Below the pieces are notes generated by a model. It had not been told where the DNA came from. It worked only from the letters and a program-made list of their open reading frames with translations, and did not search any database. The position numbers and the translations under genes were made by a program. Shown here one piece after another: positions 15,924-23,892 of a DNA stretch of 61,202 nt. Within the stretch, counting starts at the first letter, position 1. Every line of letters begins with the position of its first letter. Source of the stretch: Minisyncoccota bacterium (GTDB lineage: Bacteria; Patescibacteriota; Minisyncoccia; Phycocordibacterales; UBA2100); NCBI GenBank assembly GCA_018060545.1, contig JAGOVW010000001.1, forward strand, positions 1-61,202, read 5' to 3'.

Positions 15924-16277
15924 TTAGAAAGTGAGCCCTGCTGCGCGTGCTGCGTCAGCAAATGCCTTAATAGTCCCTGTGTACTGAAAGCCTCCACGAT
16001 CAAACACCACTGCCGTAACTCCCTTTGCAAGAGCCTGTTTCGCCAGCTCTGCAGCAGCGAGCTCTGCACGTTCACGAGGAGTCTTTGCCTTGAGGCTTGA
16101 TGAAGAAACAGCAGCGATAGTCACCCCTTTCACATCATCAATAACTTGCGCAATAACGCGTGTATTTGATTTGTATACCGAAAGACGAGGGCGATCGTGA
16201 GTACCCGAGACGCGCGCACGAACTCGTGCATGGCGACTCTGTCGTTTCATTTCTTTTGCTGAAGTTTTTGTTGCCAT
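15924..16277 (-). CDS. rplR: Ribosomal protein uL18
   Basis: Binds 5S rRNA in the central protuberance. 117 residues, normal length; RPRLSVYKSNTRVIAQVIDD, 'AELAKQALAKGVTAVVFDRGGFQYTG' and 'AFADAARAAGLTF' are characteristic. Sits between rplF and rpsE with gaps of five bases, in the unit driven from 17571. Confidence 0.96.
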   Translation of the reverse strand: MATKTSAKEMKRQSRHARVRARVSGTHDRPRLSVYKSNTRVIAQVIDDVKGVTIAAVSSSSLKAKTPRERAELAAAELAKQALAKGVTAVVFDRGGFQYTGTIKAFADAARAAGLTF

Positions 16278-16282
16278 AAAGT

Positions 16283-16819
16283 TTATGCTGCTGCTTTCTT
16301 ACCCTGCTTGCGGCGGAGCACTTCAGTTGCGTATCGCATACCCTTGCCCTTGTACGGCTCAGGCTTCTTAAGTGCGCGCAATTCTGCTGTGAACTGCCCT
16401 ACCGAATCCTTATCAATACCAGTCACGGTGATGTCGTTCTTCTCGAGTGTAACGTTGAGTCCTTCAGGGATGACCATTTCAACCTGGTGAGAAAAACCAA
16501 GGTTCAACACGAGCTTTTTTCCAGAAAGAGCCACTTTGTAGCCGACACCTTCGAGAATAAGCTTCTTTACAAACGGTTCGTTGACTCCCTTGATCATGTT
16601 GCGGACGTGTGCACTGTAGGTGCCCCAGAGCGCTTTGGCCAGACGAGTGTGGGCGATGGGAGTAACAGACACCTCATTCCCTTCGACAGCAACGCCGATA
16701 ACAGGGCGGATAGTGCGCTTCAGCTCACCTCCCTTACCTTTCACGCTTACCACGCCATCAGCCACGGTAACCGTGGTTCCAGCTGGAATCGTTATGTTCT
16801 TTTTTCCTAGGCGGCTCAT
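16283..16819 (-). CDS. rplF: Ribosomal protein uL6
   Basis: 50S protein near the factor-binding site. 178 residues from MSRLGKKNITIPAG; I chose ATG at 16819 because it matches the family start, while an upstream ATG at 16888 would lie deep in rpsH. Two alpha/beta repeats; 'EGVGYKVALSGKKLVLNLGFSH' and 'KKPEPYKGKGMRYATE' are diagnostic (usual YKGKGIRY). Confidence 0.96.
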   Translation of the reverse strand: MSRLGKKNITIPAGTTVTVADGVVSVKGKGGELKRTIRPVIGVAVEGNEVSVTPIAHTRLAKALWGTYSAHVRNMIKGVNEPFVKKLILEGVGYKVALSGKKLVLNLGFSHQVEMVIPEGLNVTLEKNDITVTGIDKDSVGQFTAELRALKKPEPYKGKGMRYATEVLRRKQGKKAAA

Positions 16820-16826
16820 AGTAGTA

Positions 16827-17222
16827 TTACCAAATTTCAAATAGTGCTTCACCTCCGACTTTTTCCTTTCGAGCATCCTCACCAGCAAGAATTCCTTTTG
16901 GTGTCGAGAGTACCAAGGTACCGTGTCCGTACTTCACTGGGGTAATTTCACCCACGCTCTTGTACATACGGCGTCCTGGCTTTGAGATGCGGCGTACACC
17001 CTTGATCTTTGGGCTTCCGTCGTTTTCATACGCAAGAGTAACTTCGAGAGTTTTCTTTACCTTCTTACCCTTCTTTTCTGACTGCTTCACGTATCCCTTC
17101 ACCTTAAGAACCTCGGCGATTGCCGCTTTGAGATTTGAGAATGGAACAGAGACTACGGCCTTTTTAACCGCGCCTGCGTTCTTAATCTGATTTACAAAGT
17201 CTGCTACAGGGTCGTGTACCAT
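16827..17222 (-). CDS. rpsH: Ribosomal protein uS8
   Basis: 30S assembly protein, 131 residues. Starts MVHDPVADFVNQIKNA and ends with the conserved 'GILAGEDARKEKVGGEALFEIW' (usual STSKGxMTDxxARxxxxGGExLCxVW). In E. coli S8 represses the spc operon by binding mRNA at rplE; here rpsH is in a separate unit from rplE, so that circuit must differ. Confidence 0.96.
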   Translation of the reverse strand: MVHDPVADFVNQIKNAGAVKKAVVSVPFSNLKAAIAEVLKVKGYVKQSEKKGKKVKKTLEVTLAYENDGSPKIKGVRRISKPGRRMYKSVGEITPVKYGHGTLVLSTPKGILAGEDARKEKVGGEALFEIW

Positions 17223-17229
17223 AAAATAT

Positions 17230-17415
17230 TTACCAAGAAGATTTCTTTACTCCAGGAATGTTCCCTTCCAGTGCCTGCTCACGGAAACAGATGCGGCAGA
17301 GATCAAAATCACGCATGTATCCGCGAGGGCGGCCACACTTGAAACAGCGACGAACAACCCGACTCTTAAATTTGGGCGTGCGCTTCGCTTTCGCAATCAT
17401 TGATTTCTTTGCCAT
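17230..17415 (-). CDS. rpsN: Ribosomal protein uS14, zinc-binding type Z
   Basis: 61 residues from [19 protein letters not shown]; this ATG at 17415 matches the family start, whereas an upstream in-frame ATG at 17430 adds five odd residues. CFKCGRPRG and LCRICFRE give the four zinc ligands of the short, C+ type. First gene of the rpsN-secY unit, which has its own promoter and a structured leader because a foreign gene separates it from rplE. Confidence 0.96.
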   Translation of the reverse strand: MAKKSMIAKAKRTPKFKSRVVRRCFKCGRPRGYMRDFDLCRICFREQALEGNIPGVKKSSW

Positions 17416-17498
17416 GGTGTGAGTATGCACCGCAAGGAGAGATGGTGGGATTCCTGCATCTCGACCTCTCGGTCTTGATTATGGCTATCCCGCTCTGT

Positions 17499-17552
17499 GG
17501 CCCTGTTTCTCGCAGTTAGTGAGCCAGGCTCACTCTTACTAAGAAACGGGCC
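17499..17552 (-). promoter_or_regulatory. Structured leader hairpin of the rpsN-secY unit
   Basis: GGCCCTGTTTCT (17499-17510) pairs with AGAAACGGGCC (17542-17552); inside, AGTGAGCC and GGCTCACT (17518-17534) form a second stem. It lies in the roughly 150-base 5' leader and is a candidate ribosomal-protein binding site. The gap 17416-17703 holds only this leader, a small GACC/GGTC hairpin near 17465 and the two divergent promoters. Confidence 0.45.
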
Positions 17553-17570
17553 TCCCTACGAGGCTCACGC

Positions 17571-17599
17571 ATACTACGCGAAGCGCCCCCTGGTGTCAA
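17571..17599 (-). promoter_or_regulatory. Promoter of rpsN-secY unit
   Basis: Minus-strand TTGACA (17594-17599), 17-base spacer, TAGTAT (17571-17576), then GCGTGAGCC. Perfect -35, and the same -10 and downstream GC-rich sequence as the rpsS promoter. Confidence 0.85.
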
Positions 17600-17670
17600 C
17601 TTTGGCCGAGAGACCCTCGCGCAAGGCGTCTACATGAAGGTACTGAGTAGGTGTACAAACACTAAAATTA

Positions 17671-17679
17671 TGGTATAGT
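17671..17679 (+). promoter_or_regulatory. Extended -10 promoter and Shine-Dalgarno of the 17704 gene
   Basis: TGGTATAGT is an extended -10. It is followed by AGGAGG at 17691-17696, seven bases before the ATG, a full Shine-Dalgarno that contrasts with the leaderless genes around it. Confidence 0.7.
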
Positions 17680-17703
17680 TGCTACGGAAAAGGAGGACAA
17701 AAG

Positions 17704-18591
17704 ATGTCCAGACGACTCTACCGTCGTGAATGGTGGTGGGGTTTTGCCGTTGTAATCGGCATGATCCTCGCTATCGACTGGTACACGGAGCTTGATGCTT
17801 TGGGGGCCACTGCGCGCTTTCTGGGCAATCTGCTCGGTGCTACCTGGCGTCTCCTATTGGAGACGGCAGTGGCGCTGTGGCGCATCATACTTGAAGCGGC
17901 ATTTGCACTCTGGCGGTTTATCGCCTTTGGTGCAGAACGCTTTTCACTCGTCATCGCTGCGGTCGCTACCTCAAAAGTAGCCCGCTTCTTCACGAGTATT
18001 GCCGCCAGCGTAACACTCGAGTACATGTTTGCTGGTTCGTGGACCGGTCGTGTGCGCCAACTGAAAGAGCGTGCCAAAAGTGCCGGCATGGCCGCCCGTT
18101 TGTGGTGGCTGCGCCAGCATCTGGTAGTAAAGCTTGCCGTGGTGACCATCATGATCGTGGTGCAGATATCTCTTCATTGGGTCATTCTGCTCTTCCCCAT
18201 CGGATTCATGGTGCCGTACCTCGTGAAAACAGTGCGGTTTGTGCAAAAGACCGTACTCGATAATGCTTTCACGAAATGGTACTTGACCCGGTTTGGGAGC
18301 TTTCATGGCTTCGTGGTGAGAACACTCAGAACGCACGCAACCACACGGAGTGTGACGGCTTGCATACGCACAACCAGGCTCTACTTCAATGCAGGTTGGC
18401 GAATCTGGAAGTACGACCCACGATTTCGTGCTCGCGAAGCGTCACTGATCTACCAAGATCTCTGGCTCCGTATAGTGTTTGCCAAAACATCGTGGTGGGC
18501 CGGCGAATGGAGAACCCGGTTCGACCAGTACCGGAGTCGCCCACTCCTGAGCGGAGTGGGACGAAAGCAAAAAAAAGAGGCTGCCGAGTAA
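17704..18591 (+). CDS. Multi-pass membrane protein inserted in the ribosomal cluster
   Basis: 295 residues that I do not recognise. Hydrophobic stretches at about 12-30, 35-100 and 140-175, many Trp and Arg, and a basic tail (VGRKQKKEAAE). A peculiar repeated pattern 'LWRxILEAAxALWRF' lies at about 48-75. The gene is on the opposite strand to, and lies between, rplE and rpsN, breaking the spc operon. It has its own extended -10, a strong Shine-Dalgarno, and a terminator whose loop contains its stop codon. Likely an acquired or relocated accessory gene; function unknown. Confidence 0.75.
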   Translation: MSRRLYRREWWWGFAVVIGMILAIDWYTELDALGATARFLGNLLGATWRLLLETAVALWRIILEAAFALWRFIAFGAERFSLVIAAVATSKVARFFTSIAASVTLEYMFAGSWTGRVRQLKERAKSAGMAARLWWLRQHLVVKLAVVTIMIVVQISLHWVILLFPIGFMVPYLVKTVRFVQKTVLDNAFTKWYLTRFGSFHGFVVRTLRTHATTRSVTACIRTTRLYFNAGWRIWKYDPRFRAREASLIYQDLWLRIVFAKTSWWAGEWRTRFDQYRSRPLLSGVGRKQKKEAAE

Positions 18592-18605
18592 TCGGCAGCC
18601 TCTCT
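18574..18605. terminator. Bidirectional terminator between 17704 gene and rplE
   Basis: AGAGGCTGCCGA (18576-18587) and TCGGCAGCCTCT (18592-18603) form a 12 bp stem. A run of A before it (T on the minus strand) serves the rpsS-rplE unit; CTCTTTT after it serves the plus-strand gene. The plus gene's TAA is in the loop. Confidence 0.9.
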
Positions 18606-18620
18606 CTTTTATGAAGCTCG

Positions 18621-19181
18621 TTAGTTTGAACTTTCGCGTTCAAAGGGGAAACCGAGGTGGCGTAGGAGTGCCTCAGATTCAGCCTTCGTCTTTGCAGACG
18701 TGACTACAGTGATACCGATACCGAAGATGTCTTTAATGTCTTCGTCAGCTGCCTCAGGGAAGATAGTGTGCTCCTTGATGCCAAACGAGTAGTTGCCCAT
18801 CTCGTCGAAGCCTGTCGTCTTAATACCGCGGAAGTCGCGTGTGCGCGGGAATGCAATGTGGAGAAGCTTATCTACAAAAGACCACATACGATCACCACGG
18901 AGGGTTACCTGGTACCCAATAAGGTCACCCTGGCGCGTCTTGTAGGTCGCGATCGACTTCTTAGCCGTACGGTCAGCAACCTTCTGTCCGGTAATTTTTG
19001 CCAGACGGTTGGCGATGAGTGCTCGCTTGTTTTTATCTGAAACAGAGCCGATACCTGAAGTTACCACTAGTTTCAAGAGGCGCGGTGCCTGCATTGGGTT
19101 CGTATACCCAAACTGACCCTTGAGTGCCTCAAGTACACCTTCGTGCTTTTGCTTAGTTATGTTTGAAAAATTGTTTGCCAT
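18621..19181 (-). CDS. rplE: Ribosomal protein uL5
   Basis: 50S protein contacting 5S rRNA and the P-site tRNA. 186 residues; 'TGQKVADRTAKKSIATYKTRQGDLIGYQVTLRG' and 'FPRTRDFRGI' with 'GIGITVVTSAKT' near the C-terminus are diagnostic. Last gene of the unit starting at rpsS. In E. coli the rplE start region is the S8 target; no clear S8-like site was seen here. Confidence 0.96.
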   Translation of the reverse strand: MANNFSNITKQKHEGVLEALKGQFGYTNPMQAPRLLKLVVTSGIGSVSDKNKRALIANRLAKITGQKVADRTAKKSIATYKTRQGDLIGYQVTLRGDRMWSFVDKLLHIAFPRTRDFRGIKTTGFDEMGNYSFGIKEHTIFPEAADEDIKDIFGIGITVVTSAKTKAESEALLRHLGFPFERESSN

Positions 19182-19203
19182 ACATCTCAGAATTATTACC
19201 TGA

Positions 19204-19512
19204 TTATTTCAGCGTTGATCCGCTTTTTACGGCAACTCGAGTCATACCTCCTTTCTCGCGGTTGATGCGTACACGGGTACCCTTCCCTGTCTTTGGGTCA
19301 ACCACCTGCACGTTCGACACATGGAGAGGCATCGCTCGCTCAACCACCTGCCCCTTTCCACCTCGGCGCGTTGCTTTCTGGTGCTTCTTCATCATGTTTA
19401 CCCCTTCAATGATCACCTTGTTTTCCTTTGGCATAGCACGCATGACCGTACCCTTTTCGCCTCGGCTCTTACCAGCAATGACTACCACTTTGTCTCCTTT
19501 CTTGATTTTCAT
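19204..19512 (-). CDS. rplX: Ribosomal protein uL24
   Basis: Assembly-initiating 50S protein, 102 residues. The KOW motif is at the N-terminus: 'KIKKGDKVVVIAGKSRGEKG', followed by 'VIIEGVNMMKKHQK' and 'HVSNVQVVDPKTGKGTRV'. Normal length and position between rplN and rplE. Confidence 0.97.
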   Translation of the reverse strand: MKIKKGDKVVVIAGKSRGEKGTVMRAMPKENKVIIEGVNMMKKHQKATRRGGKGQVVERAMPLHVSNVQVVDPKTGKGTRVRINREKGGMTRVAVKSGSTLK

Positions 19513-19515
19513 ACG

Positions 19516-19896
19516 TTATACAATTTCAGGGGCAAGTGTGCCGATGCGCTGGTAACCACGCTCAACGATTTCACGAGGAATTGGTCCGAACACGCGGCTC
19601 GCTTTTGGATCCTTAGCGTTCTTTCCCTTTCCTTCGACAAGCACTACTGCGTTCTCATCAAAGCGAACGTATGAACCATCAGTACGGCGCATAGCCTTCT
19701 TTTGGCGTACCACGACAGCACGTACCACATCCTTCTTCTTGATTGGCTTGCGCGGCTCTGCAACGCGAATAGAGATAACCACCTCGTCACCGATGTGCGC
19801 ATAGCGTCGCTTGCTGCCTCCGAGAATTTTGAAGACGAACCCGACCTTACCGCCGGAATTGTCCGCAATCTTTACTATTGTGTTTGGCTGTATCAT
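19516..19896 (-). CDS. rplN: Ribosomal protein uL14
   Basis: 50S protein at the subunit interface. 126 residues, slightly above the usual 122 owing to a longer N-terminal half ('FKILGGSKRRYAHIGDEVVIS'). 'KKDVVRAVVVRQKKAMRRTDGSYVRFDENAVVLV' and 'SRVFGPIPRE' are diagnostic. Starts three bases after rpsQ stops. Confidence 0.97.
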   Translation of the reverse strand: MIQPNTIVKIADNSGGKVGFVFKILGGSKRRYAHIGDEVVISIRVAEPRKPIKKKDVVRAVVVRQKKAMRRTDGSYVRFDENAVVLVEGKGKNAKDPKASRVFGPIPREIVERGYQRIGTLAPEIV

Positions 19897-19899
19897 ACG

Positions 19900-20184
19900 C
19901 TATTCGTCACCTGCTTCTTTTGCTACTGATCGGACTACCTCAGCAACGATAAATCGCTTTCGCTTCGAGATGGGACGCGTCTCGCGGATGGTTACAATGT
20001 CACCAATACCAACAGTGTTCCCTGGGTTGTGTACAAGGTATTTCTTAGACTCACGGTAGAACTTCTTGTACTTAGGGTGTTTGATGTAGCGTTCTACAGA
20101 GACCGTGACCGTGTCGGTCATGGCGCTCTTCACGACGGTGCCACGCAATGTCTTTCCTGTGCTTTGTGTTGTTTTTGGTGTCAT
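19900..20184 (-). CDS. rpsQ: Ribosomal protein uS17
   Basis: Primary 16S-binding protein. 94 residues from MTPKTTQSTGKTLRGTVV; the ATG at 20184 gives the family start, and an upstream in-frame ATG at 20229 would overlap rpmC. 'TDTVTVSVERYIKHPKYKKFYRESKKYLVHNP' and 'GDIVTIRETRPISKRKRF' are diagnostic. Confidence 0.95.
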   Translation of the reverse strand: MTPKTTQSTGKTLRGTVVKSAMTDTVTVSVERYIKHPKYKKFYRESKKYLVHNPGNTVGIGDIVTIRETRPISKRKRFIVAEVVRSVAKEAGDE

Positions 20185-20203
20185 ACGATAAGCGTTGCGC
20201 ATC

Positions 20204-20422
20204 CTACGCGGTTTTATTGGTTTCAGCAAGGCTTCCCATCTTTCGAGCGCGCAGTTCGGTCAAAACGCGTGCAATAGTGCGCTTAATTGCATGCCCTTCC
20301 TTAACGTTGCGAACACGGCTTCCTGCCTCACTAAAGCGGAATACGCGTAGCGCCTCGTGCTGGTCATTCACCAACTTGGTGAGTTCCCCGTCGCTCTTCT
20401 TTCTGATGTCGGTGATATCCAT
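20204..20422 (-). CDS. rpmC: Ribosomal protein uL29
   Basis: Small helical 50S protein near the peptide exit. 72 residues; 'DIRKKSDGELTKLVNDQHEALRVFRF' and 'AIKRTIARVLTELRARK' match the two-helix fold. Lies between rplP and rpsQ. Confidence 0.94.
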   Translation of the reverse strand: MDITDIRKKSDGELTKLVNDQHEALRVFRFSEAGSRVRNVKEGHAIKRTIARVLTELRARKMGSLAETNKTA

Positions 20423-20426
20423 AGAA

Positions 20427-20849
20427 TTATATGCGAGCGACTACTTTAGCCTTAACCGGGAGCTTTGCGCTTGCCTTGCGCAATGCTTCGCGTGCCACAG
20501 CCTCTGGAATACCGTCTACCTCAAACAAAACACGGCCTGGGCGCACATCGAATACATAGTCTTTCAAATCGCCTTTTCCAGCACCCATTCCTACTTCAGC
20601 AGGTTTCTGTGTGCGTGGTCGGTCAGGAAATACTCGAATCCACATTTTGCCCGTCTTACCGAGGCTGCGAGAAATAACCTTACGAGCCGATTCAATTTGG
20701 TTCGAGCTCATGCGTGACTGCGTCATTGCTTTCAAGCCGAAAGAGCCGAAAGAAATGGTTGCGCCGCGGTAATCTGGAAGAGTACGCTTCTTTGCGTTGG
20801 TGCGGTCTGTCTGCCACTTGCGGTGTTTTGGTCGTTTTGGGAACAACAT
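20427..20849 (-). CDS. rplP: Ribosomal protein uL16
   Basis: 50S protein near the A-site tRNA. 140 residues; starts MLFPKRPKHRKWQ (usual MLxPKRxKxRK), with 'SFGSFGLKAM', 'MWIRVFPDRPRTQKPAEVGMGAGKG' and 'PGRVLFEVDGI'. Normal length and order after rpsC. Confidence 0.97.
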   Translation of the reverse strand: MLFPKRPKHRKWQTDRTNAKKRTLPDYRGATISFGSFGLKAMTQSRMSSNQIESARKVISRSLGKTGKMWIRVFPDRPRTQKPAEVGMGAGKGDLKDYVFDVRPGRVLFEVDGIPEAVAREALRKASAKLPVKAKVVARI

Positions 20850-20860
20850 AAGCGAAGAAA

Positions 20861-21544
20861 TTATTGTGCGCGGTTGCGCTCGTTATCTTTTGCAAAAATA
20901 TCTCCTCGGTAGATCCAGACCTTGATCCCGATTACCCCGTAAGAAAGGTAGGCCTCTTCTCGTGCGAAGTCGATATCGGCGCGTAGTGTCTGCAATGGAA
21001 CGCGCCCGCGCTTGATCTCCTCCTGGCGAGACATTTCTGCACCACCAAGGCGCCCTGAGATGCCGATACGAACACCCTGCACGTCGCGGTTAGCCATAAC
21101 CTTCTCAACCGTTTGCTTGAGCACACGGCGGAACGGCATGCGCTTCTCGAGACCTTCAGCAATCATGTATGCAACAATCGGAGCCTGACTTTCTGGAGAG
21201 CGGACCTCCTCAATGTCTACCTTGACGTTAGGAACTTCTTTGATACCTGCGTCACGGATCTTCTTCTGAATTTCCTTGATGAGCTTGGTGCTTCCTTCCC
21301 CACCGCGCCCAATAACCATACCCGGACGAGAGGTCTTAATCAAAATACGAAGTGCACGCTGGTTACGTTCGATTTCTACTGAGGTTACATAAAAACCACG
21401 CAAGCGCTTGCGTAGGAAGGAACGCACGGTGGTATCAACACGAATGTTGCCGCGGAACTCTTTAGGGGTCTTTGCAAACCAGCGTGACTTCCAGTCACGA
21501 ATGATGCCGAGGCGCTGTGCAAATGGATGTGCAACGTGTGTCAT
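20861..21544 (-). CDS. rpsC: Ribosomal protein uS3
   Basis: 30S protein at the mRNA entry channel. 227 residues with the KH motif ('MVIGRGGEGSTKLIKEIQKKI') and C-terminal 'GVRIGISGRLGGAEMSRQE'. 'GYITVGV'-type ending replaced by 'SYGVIGIKVWIYRGDIF', which is family-typical. Confidence 0.97.
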   Translation of the reverse strand: MTHVAHPFAQRLGIIRDWKSRWFAKTPKEFRGNIRVDTTVRSFLRKRLRGFYVTSVEIERNQRALRILIKTSRPGMVIGRGGEGSTKLIKEIQKKIRDAGIKEVPNVKVDIEEVRSPESQAPIVAYMIAEGLEKRMPFRRVLKQTVEKVMANRDVQGVRIGISGRLGGAEMSRQEEIKRGRVPLQTLRADIDFAREEAYLSYGVIGIKVWIYRGDIFAKDNERNRAQ

Positions 21545-21547
21545 ATG

Positions 21548-21958
21548 CTATTCGGTTTTCTTTGCTCGAGCTTTCTTAGCAGCCTTCTTCGCTGTCTTTG
21601 CTCCGGTTTCATTGGTAACAACTTTCTTATCTGCGTTTTTCGCACCCAACACCACGCTGATGTGGCTAGCATTGCGCTTGTACGAGTGTGCAGAACCACG
21701 AGCCTGAGGCATGATGCGCTTGAGCGCTACACCTTGATTTACTGCAATCTCCTTTACAAACAAACCTTCCTCTGTCACACCTTGTGATCGCGCGTTGGCT
21801 ACCGCAGAGTTGATGAGCTTGAGGAATACTGGTGCACCTTTCTTGTCGGTGTAGTGGAGGATGTGTCGCGCTTCTGCAACACCCTTGCCACGCACCAAAT
21901 CTGCCAGGAGTCTGGTCTTTCGTGTCGATTGACGGTGGTTTGCAAGGTACGCTTTCAT
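21548..21958 (-). CDS. rplV: Ribosomal protein uL22
   Basis: Exit-tunnel 50S protein. 136 residues; 'STRKTRLLADLVRGKGVAEA', 'KLINSAVANARSQGV' and the tunnel loop 'RIMPQARGSAHSYKRNASHISVVL' are diagnostic. A Lys/Ala-rich tail extends beyond the usual 110 residues. Confidence 0.96.
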   Translation of the reverse strand: MKAYLANHRQSTRKTRLLADLVRGKGVAEARHILHYTDKKGAPVFLKLINSAVANARSQGVTEEGLFVKEIAVNQGVALKRIMPQARGSAHSYKRNASHISVVLGAKNADKKVVTNETGAKTAKKAAKKARAKKTE

Positions 21959-21961
21959 AGA

Positions 21962-22303
21962 TTATTTCTTCTCGACGACGGTCGCCTTAGCAGCCTTTGC
22001 TGCAGCAATTTCAGACTCCTTCGCCTTCATTTCGATTTCCTTCTGCATCTTACCGCCGTGTCGTCCGAAACGAGTAGTTGGCGAGAATTCACCGAGACGG
22101 TGACCTACCATTTCATCTGTTACCAAAACAGGGATGTGCGTCTTTCCATTGTGAACACCGAACGTGTGGCCTACGAATTCTGGTGGAATCTGTGAAGCAC
22201 GCGCCCAAGTGACGATAGGGGTCTTACCAGGTTTACCGAGCTTAAGGACTTTCTGCAAAAGTCGCTCGTCAACGTATGGTCCTTTTTTGATTGATCGTGC
22301 CAT
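21962..22303 (-). CDS. rpsS: Ribosomal protein uS19
   Basis: 30S head protein. 113 residues from [19 protein letters not shown] at 22303 is the family start, an upstream ATG at 22321 adds six residues and overlaps the predicted transcription start. '[18 protein letters not shown]' and '[15 protein letters not shown]' are diagnostic; a charged C-terminal tail is added. First gene of the unit rpsS-rplV-rpsC-rplP-rpmC-rpsQ-rplN-rplX-rplE. Confidence 0.96.
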   Translation of the reverse strand: MARSIKKGPYVDERLLQKVLKLGKPGKTPIVTWARASQIPPEFVGHTFGVHNGKTHIPVLVTDEMVGHRLGEFSPTTRFGRHGGKMQKEIEMKAKESEIAAAKAAKATVVEKK

Positions 22304-22332
22304 AAAAATAGAAGCCCGCACAGGGCTCGCCC

Positions 22333-22361
22333 ATACTAGGCGAAAAGAACCGCTCTGTCAA
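22333..22361 (-). promoter_or_regulatory. Promoter of rpsS-rplE unit
   Basis: Minus-strand TTGACA (22356-22361), 17-base spacer, TAGTAT (22333-22338), then GGGCGAGCC. Leader about 22 bases. Core and discriminator match the rpsN promoter at 17571. Confidence 0.85.
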
Positions 22362-22432
22362 CATGCAGGCTTCACCATGCAGATATACCGAAGTAATCGC
22401 AAGAGCTTCGTCTTGTCTATAGAGGGTAAAAG

Positions 22433-22461
22433 AGAGACCACGGACACTGTCCGTGGTCTGT
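22433..22461 (-). terminator. Terminator of the 22478 gene
   Basis: AGACCACGGA and TCCGTGGTCT form the stem, followed on the minus strand by CTCTTTT. Confidence 0.85.
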
Positions 22462-22477
22462 ACTGGCGCGTACGCCA

Positions 22478-22924
22478 CTATGCCGCCTGCCGCCAGGACA
22501 ACTGTCCTTGAGCCAGTAGCTCCTCTGTGAACCCGATAGCTTGCAGAGCGTCAAGTGCGAGGGATTTGCCTGGGTCTACATTAGCCATAATGCAGTAATC
22601 TGGCCATTCTTTGCGGACCCAGCCAGAGAAGACGCGCGACACGTCAGTCCCCTTGCGGTCTGGAGTTACATAGCCACCCACTTCCCCCTTTGATCGCCCA
22701 TGATTCACTACCACCCCAACCCCAACTAGGTGAGCATCAGCAAATATGCCGACGAGGGTTCGCGTTCGCGCCTCCTCATGTTCACGGAGCGTAAAGCTCA
22801 CCTCGGCTTCAGTGGGCGCGGATCCGTCAGAAGACGGCTCCTTCTGCAAGCGTCGCATCTCGCGTCCGCGAAAACTGCAGAGCAAATTTGCATCAGCTAC
22901 TTCGAGTGTTCGTAGTGTAAACAT
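22478..22924 (-). CDS. Putative GNAT-like N-acetyltransferase
   Basis: 148 residues from MFTLRTLEVADANLL. ATG at 22924 has GGAG seven bases upstream, and a longer frame to 23026 would run into the upstream terminator. 'LVGIFADAHLVGVGVVVNHG', 'GEVGGYVTPDRKGTDVSRVFSGWVRKEW' and a terminal 'DALQAIGFTEELL' follow the beta4-alpha3-GF layout of GNAT acetyltransferases, though the acetyl-CoA loop is not the usual Q/RxxGxG/A. It separates rplB from rpsS and has terminators on both sides, so it is its own unit inside the ribosomal cluster. Substrate unknown. Confidence 0.6.
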   Translation of the reverse strand: MFTLRTLEVADANLLCSFRGREMRRLQKEPSSDGSAPTEAEVSFTLREHEEARTRTLVGIFADAHLVGVGVVVNHGRSKGEVGGYVTPDRKGTDVSRVFSGWVRKEWPDYCIMANVDPGKSLALDALQAIGFTEELLAQGQLSWRQAA

Positions 22925-22981
22925 TATCGTTCTCCACTCTCTATGTGCAGGCCGCCTGGAATGTAGCACTTTGTTGGGCAA

Positions 22982-23026
22982 GTGGGCAAGAGAAAGACCC
23001 GCCAAGCGGGTCTTTCTCTTGCTCAC
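22982..23026 (-). terminator. Terminator of rplC-rplD-rplW-rplB unit
   Basis: A stem of about 21 bp (core AAGAGAAAGACCCGC/GCGGGTCTTTCTCTT at 22988-23020) starts 16 bases after the rplB stop. The descending arm is U-rich. Confidence 0.88.
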
Positions 23027-23042
23027 GTCTGGAGTGAATTAA

Positions 23043-23888
23043 CTAGCCGCGCTTCTTACCAACCTTGCGGCGAGTCACGATGAGATAGTTTGAGTATTTC
23101 TTTGGTGTACGTGTCTTTTGGCCTTTTCCTGATGGCTTACCCCACATCGTCTTTGCACGACGCAAACCACGGCCCTGTCGCCCTTCACCACCACCATGAG
23201 GGTGATCCACTGGGTTCATAGCCGAACCTCGCACTTTTGGACGGCGTCCGAGGTGTCGAGAGCGACCAGCCTTACCGAGGTTCACCAAGTGATGCTCGTC
23301 GTTTGATACGGCACCCACCGATGCCCAAGAGGTCTGTGGTACTTTGCGAATTTCGCTCGATGGCATCTTTACGTGGGTGTAGCCGTTATCCTGAGCGATA
23401 ACTTCTGCAAAACTCCCCGCAGAGCGAACCATTTTTGCTCCACCCATTGGCTTGAGCTCAATGTTGTAGATGAAAGTACCAATCGGAATTTGTTTCAAAG
23501 GTAGTCGGTTACCCGGCTTGATAGGTGCGTTTTCAGCAACCATAATTTCTGCACCAGCAGTAACTCCCTGAGGAAGCACCATGTAGCGGCGATCTCCATC
23601 CTTGTACGCAATCAAACCAATAAAAGCAGATCGGTTTGGATCGTACTCAACAGTCTTGATGATGCCTGGGACGCCGTGCTTTGCCATCAAGAAATCAACA
23701 TGACGATCGCGACGCTTCGCTCCTGCGCCCTTGTGACGCATGGTGATGCGCCCTTGGTTGTTGCGTCCAACACCGCGCTTGCGACCGCTGGTAAGCGATT
23801 TCAACGGCTTTTGGACCGTAAGAATCTCGCCATAGGCAATCTGTGTTCGGCCGCGTTGTCCTGGAGTTCGAGGTTTAAATGTTTTCAT
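23043..23888 (-). CDS. rplB: Ribosomal protein uL2
   Basis: Largest 50S core protein, needed for subunit association and peptidyl transfer. 281 residues; 'GRNNQGRITMRHKGAGAKRRDR' and 'RGSAMNPVDHPHGGGEGRQGRG', which includes the conserved His, are present. Last gene of the rplC unit. Confidence 0.98.
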   Translation of the reverse strand: MKTFKPRTPGQRGRTQIAYGEILTVQKPLKSLTSGRKRGVGRNNQGRITMRHKGAGAKRRDRHVDFLMAKHGVPGIIKTVEYDPNRSAFIGLIAYKDGDRRYMVLPQGVTAGAEIMVAENAPIKPGNRLPLKQIPIGTFIYNIELKPMGGAKMVRSAGSFAEVIAQDNGYTHVKMPSSEIRKVPQTSWASVGAVSNDEHHLVNLGKAGRSRHLGRRPKVRGSAMNPVDHPHGGGEGRQGRGLRRAKTMWGKPSGKGQKTRTPKKYSNYLIVTRRKVGKKRG

Positions 23889-23892
23889 AAGT

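Noticed and set aside
16283-16888. Longer start for rplF at 16888 (and similar long frames for rpsN, rpsQ, rpsS, recJ, tpiA, the 57138 pilin)
   Set aside because: They would overlap the upstream gene or promoter; the inner ATG matches the family start or the -10 spacing.
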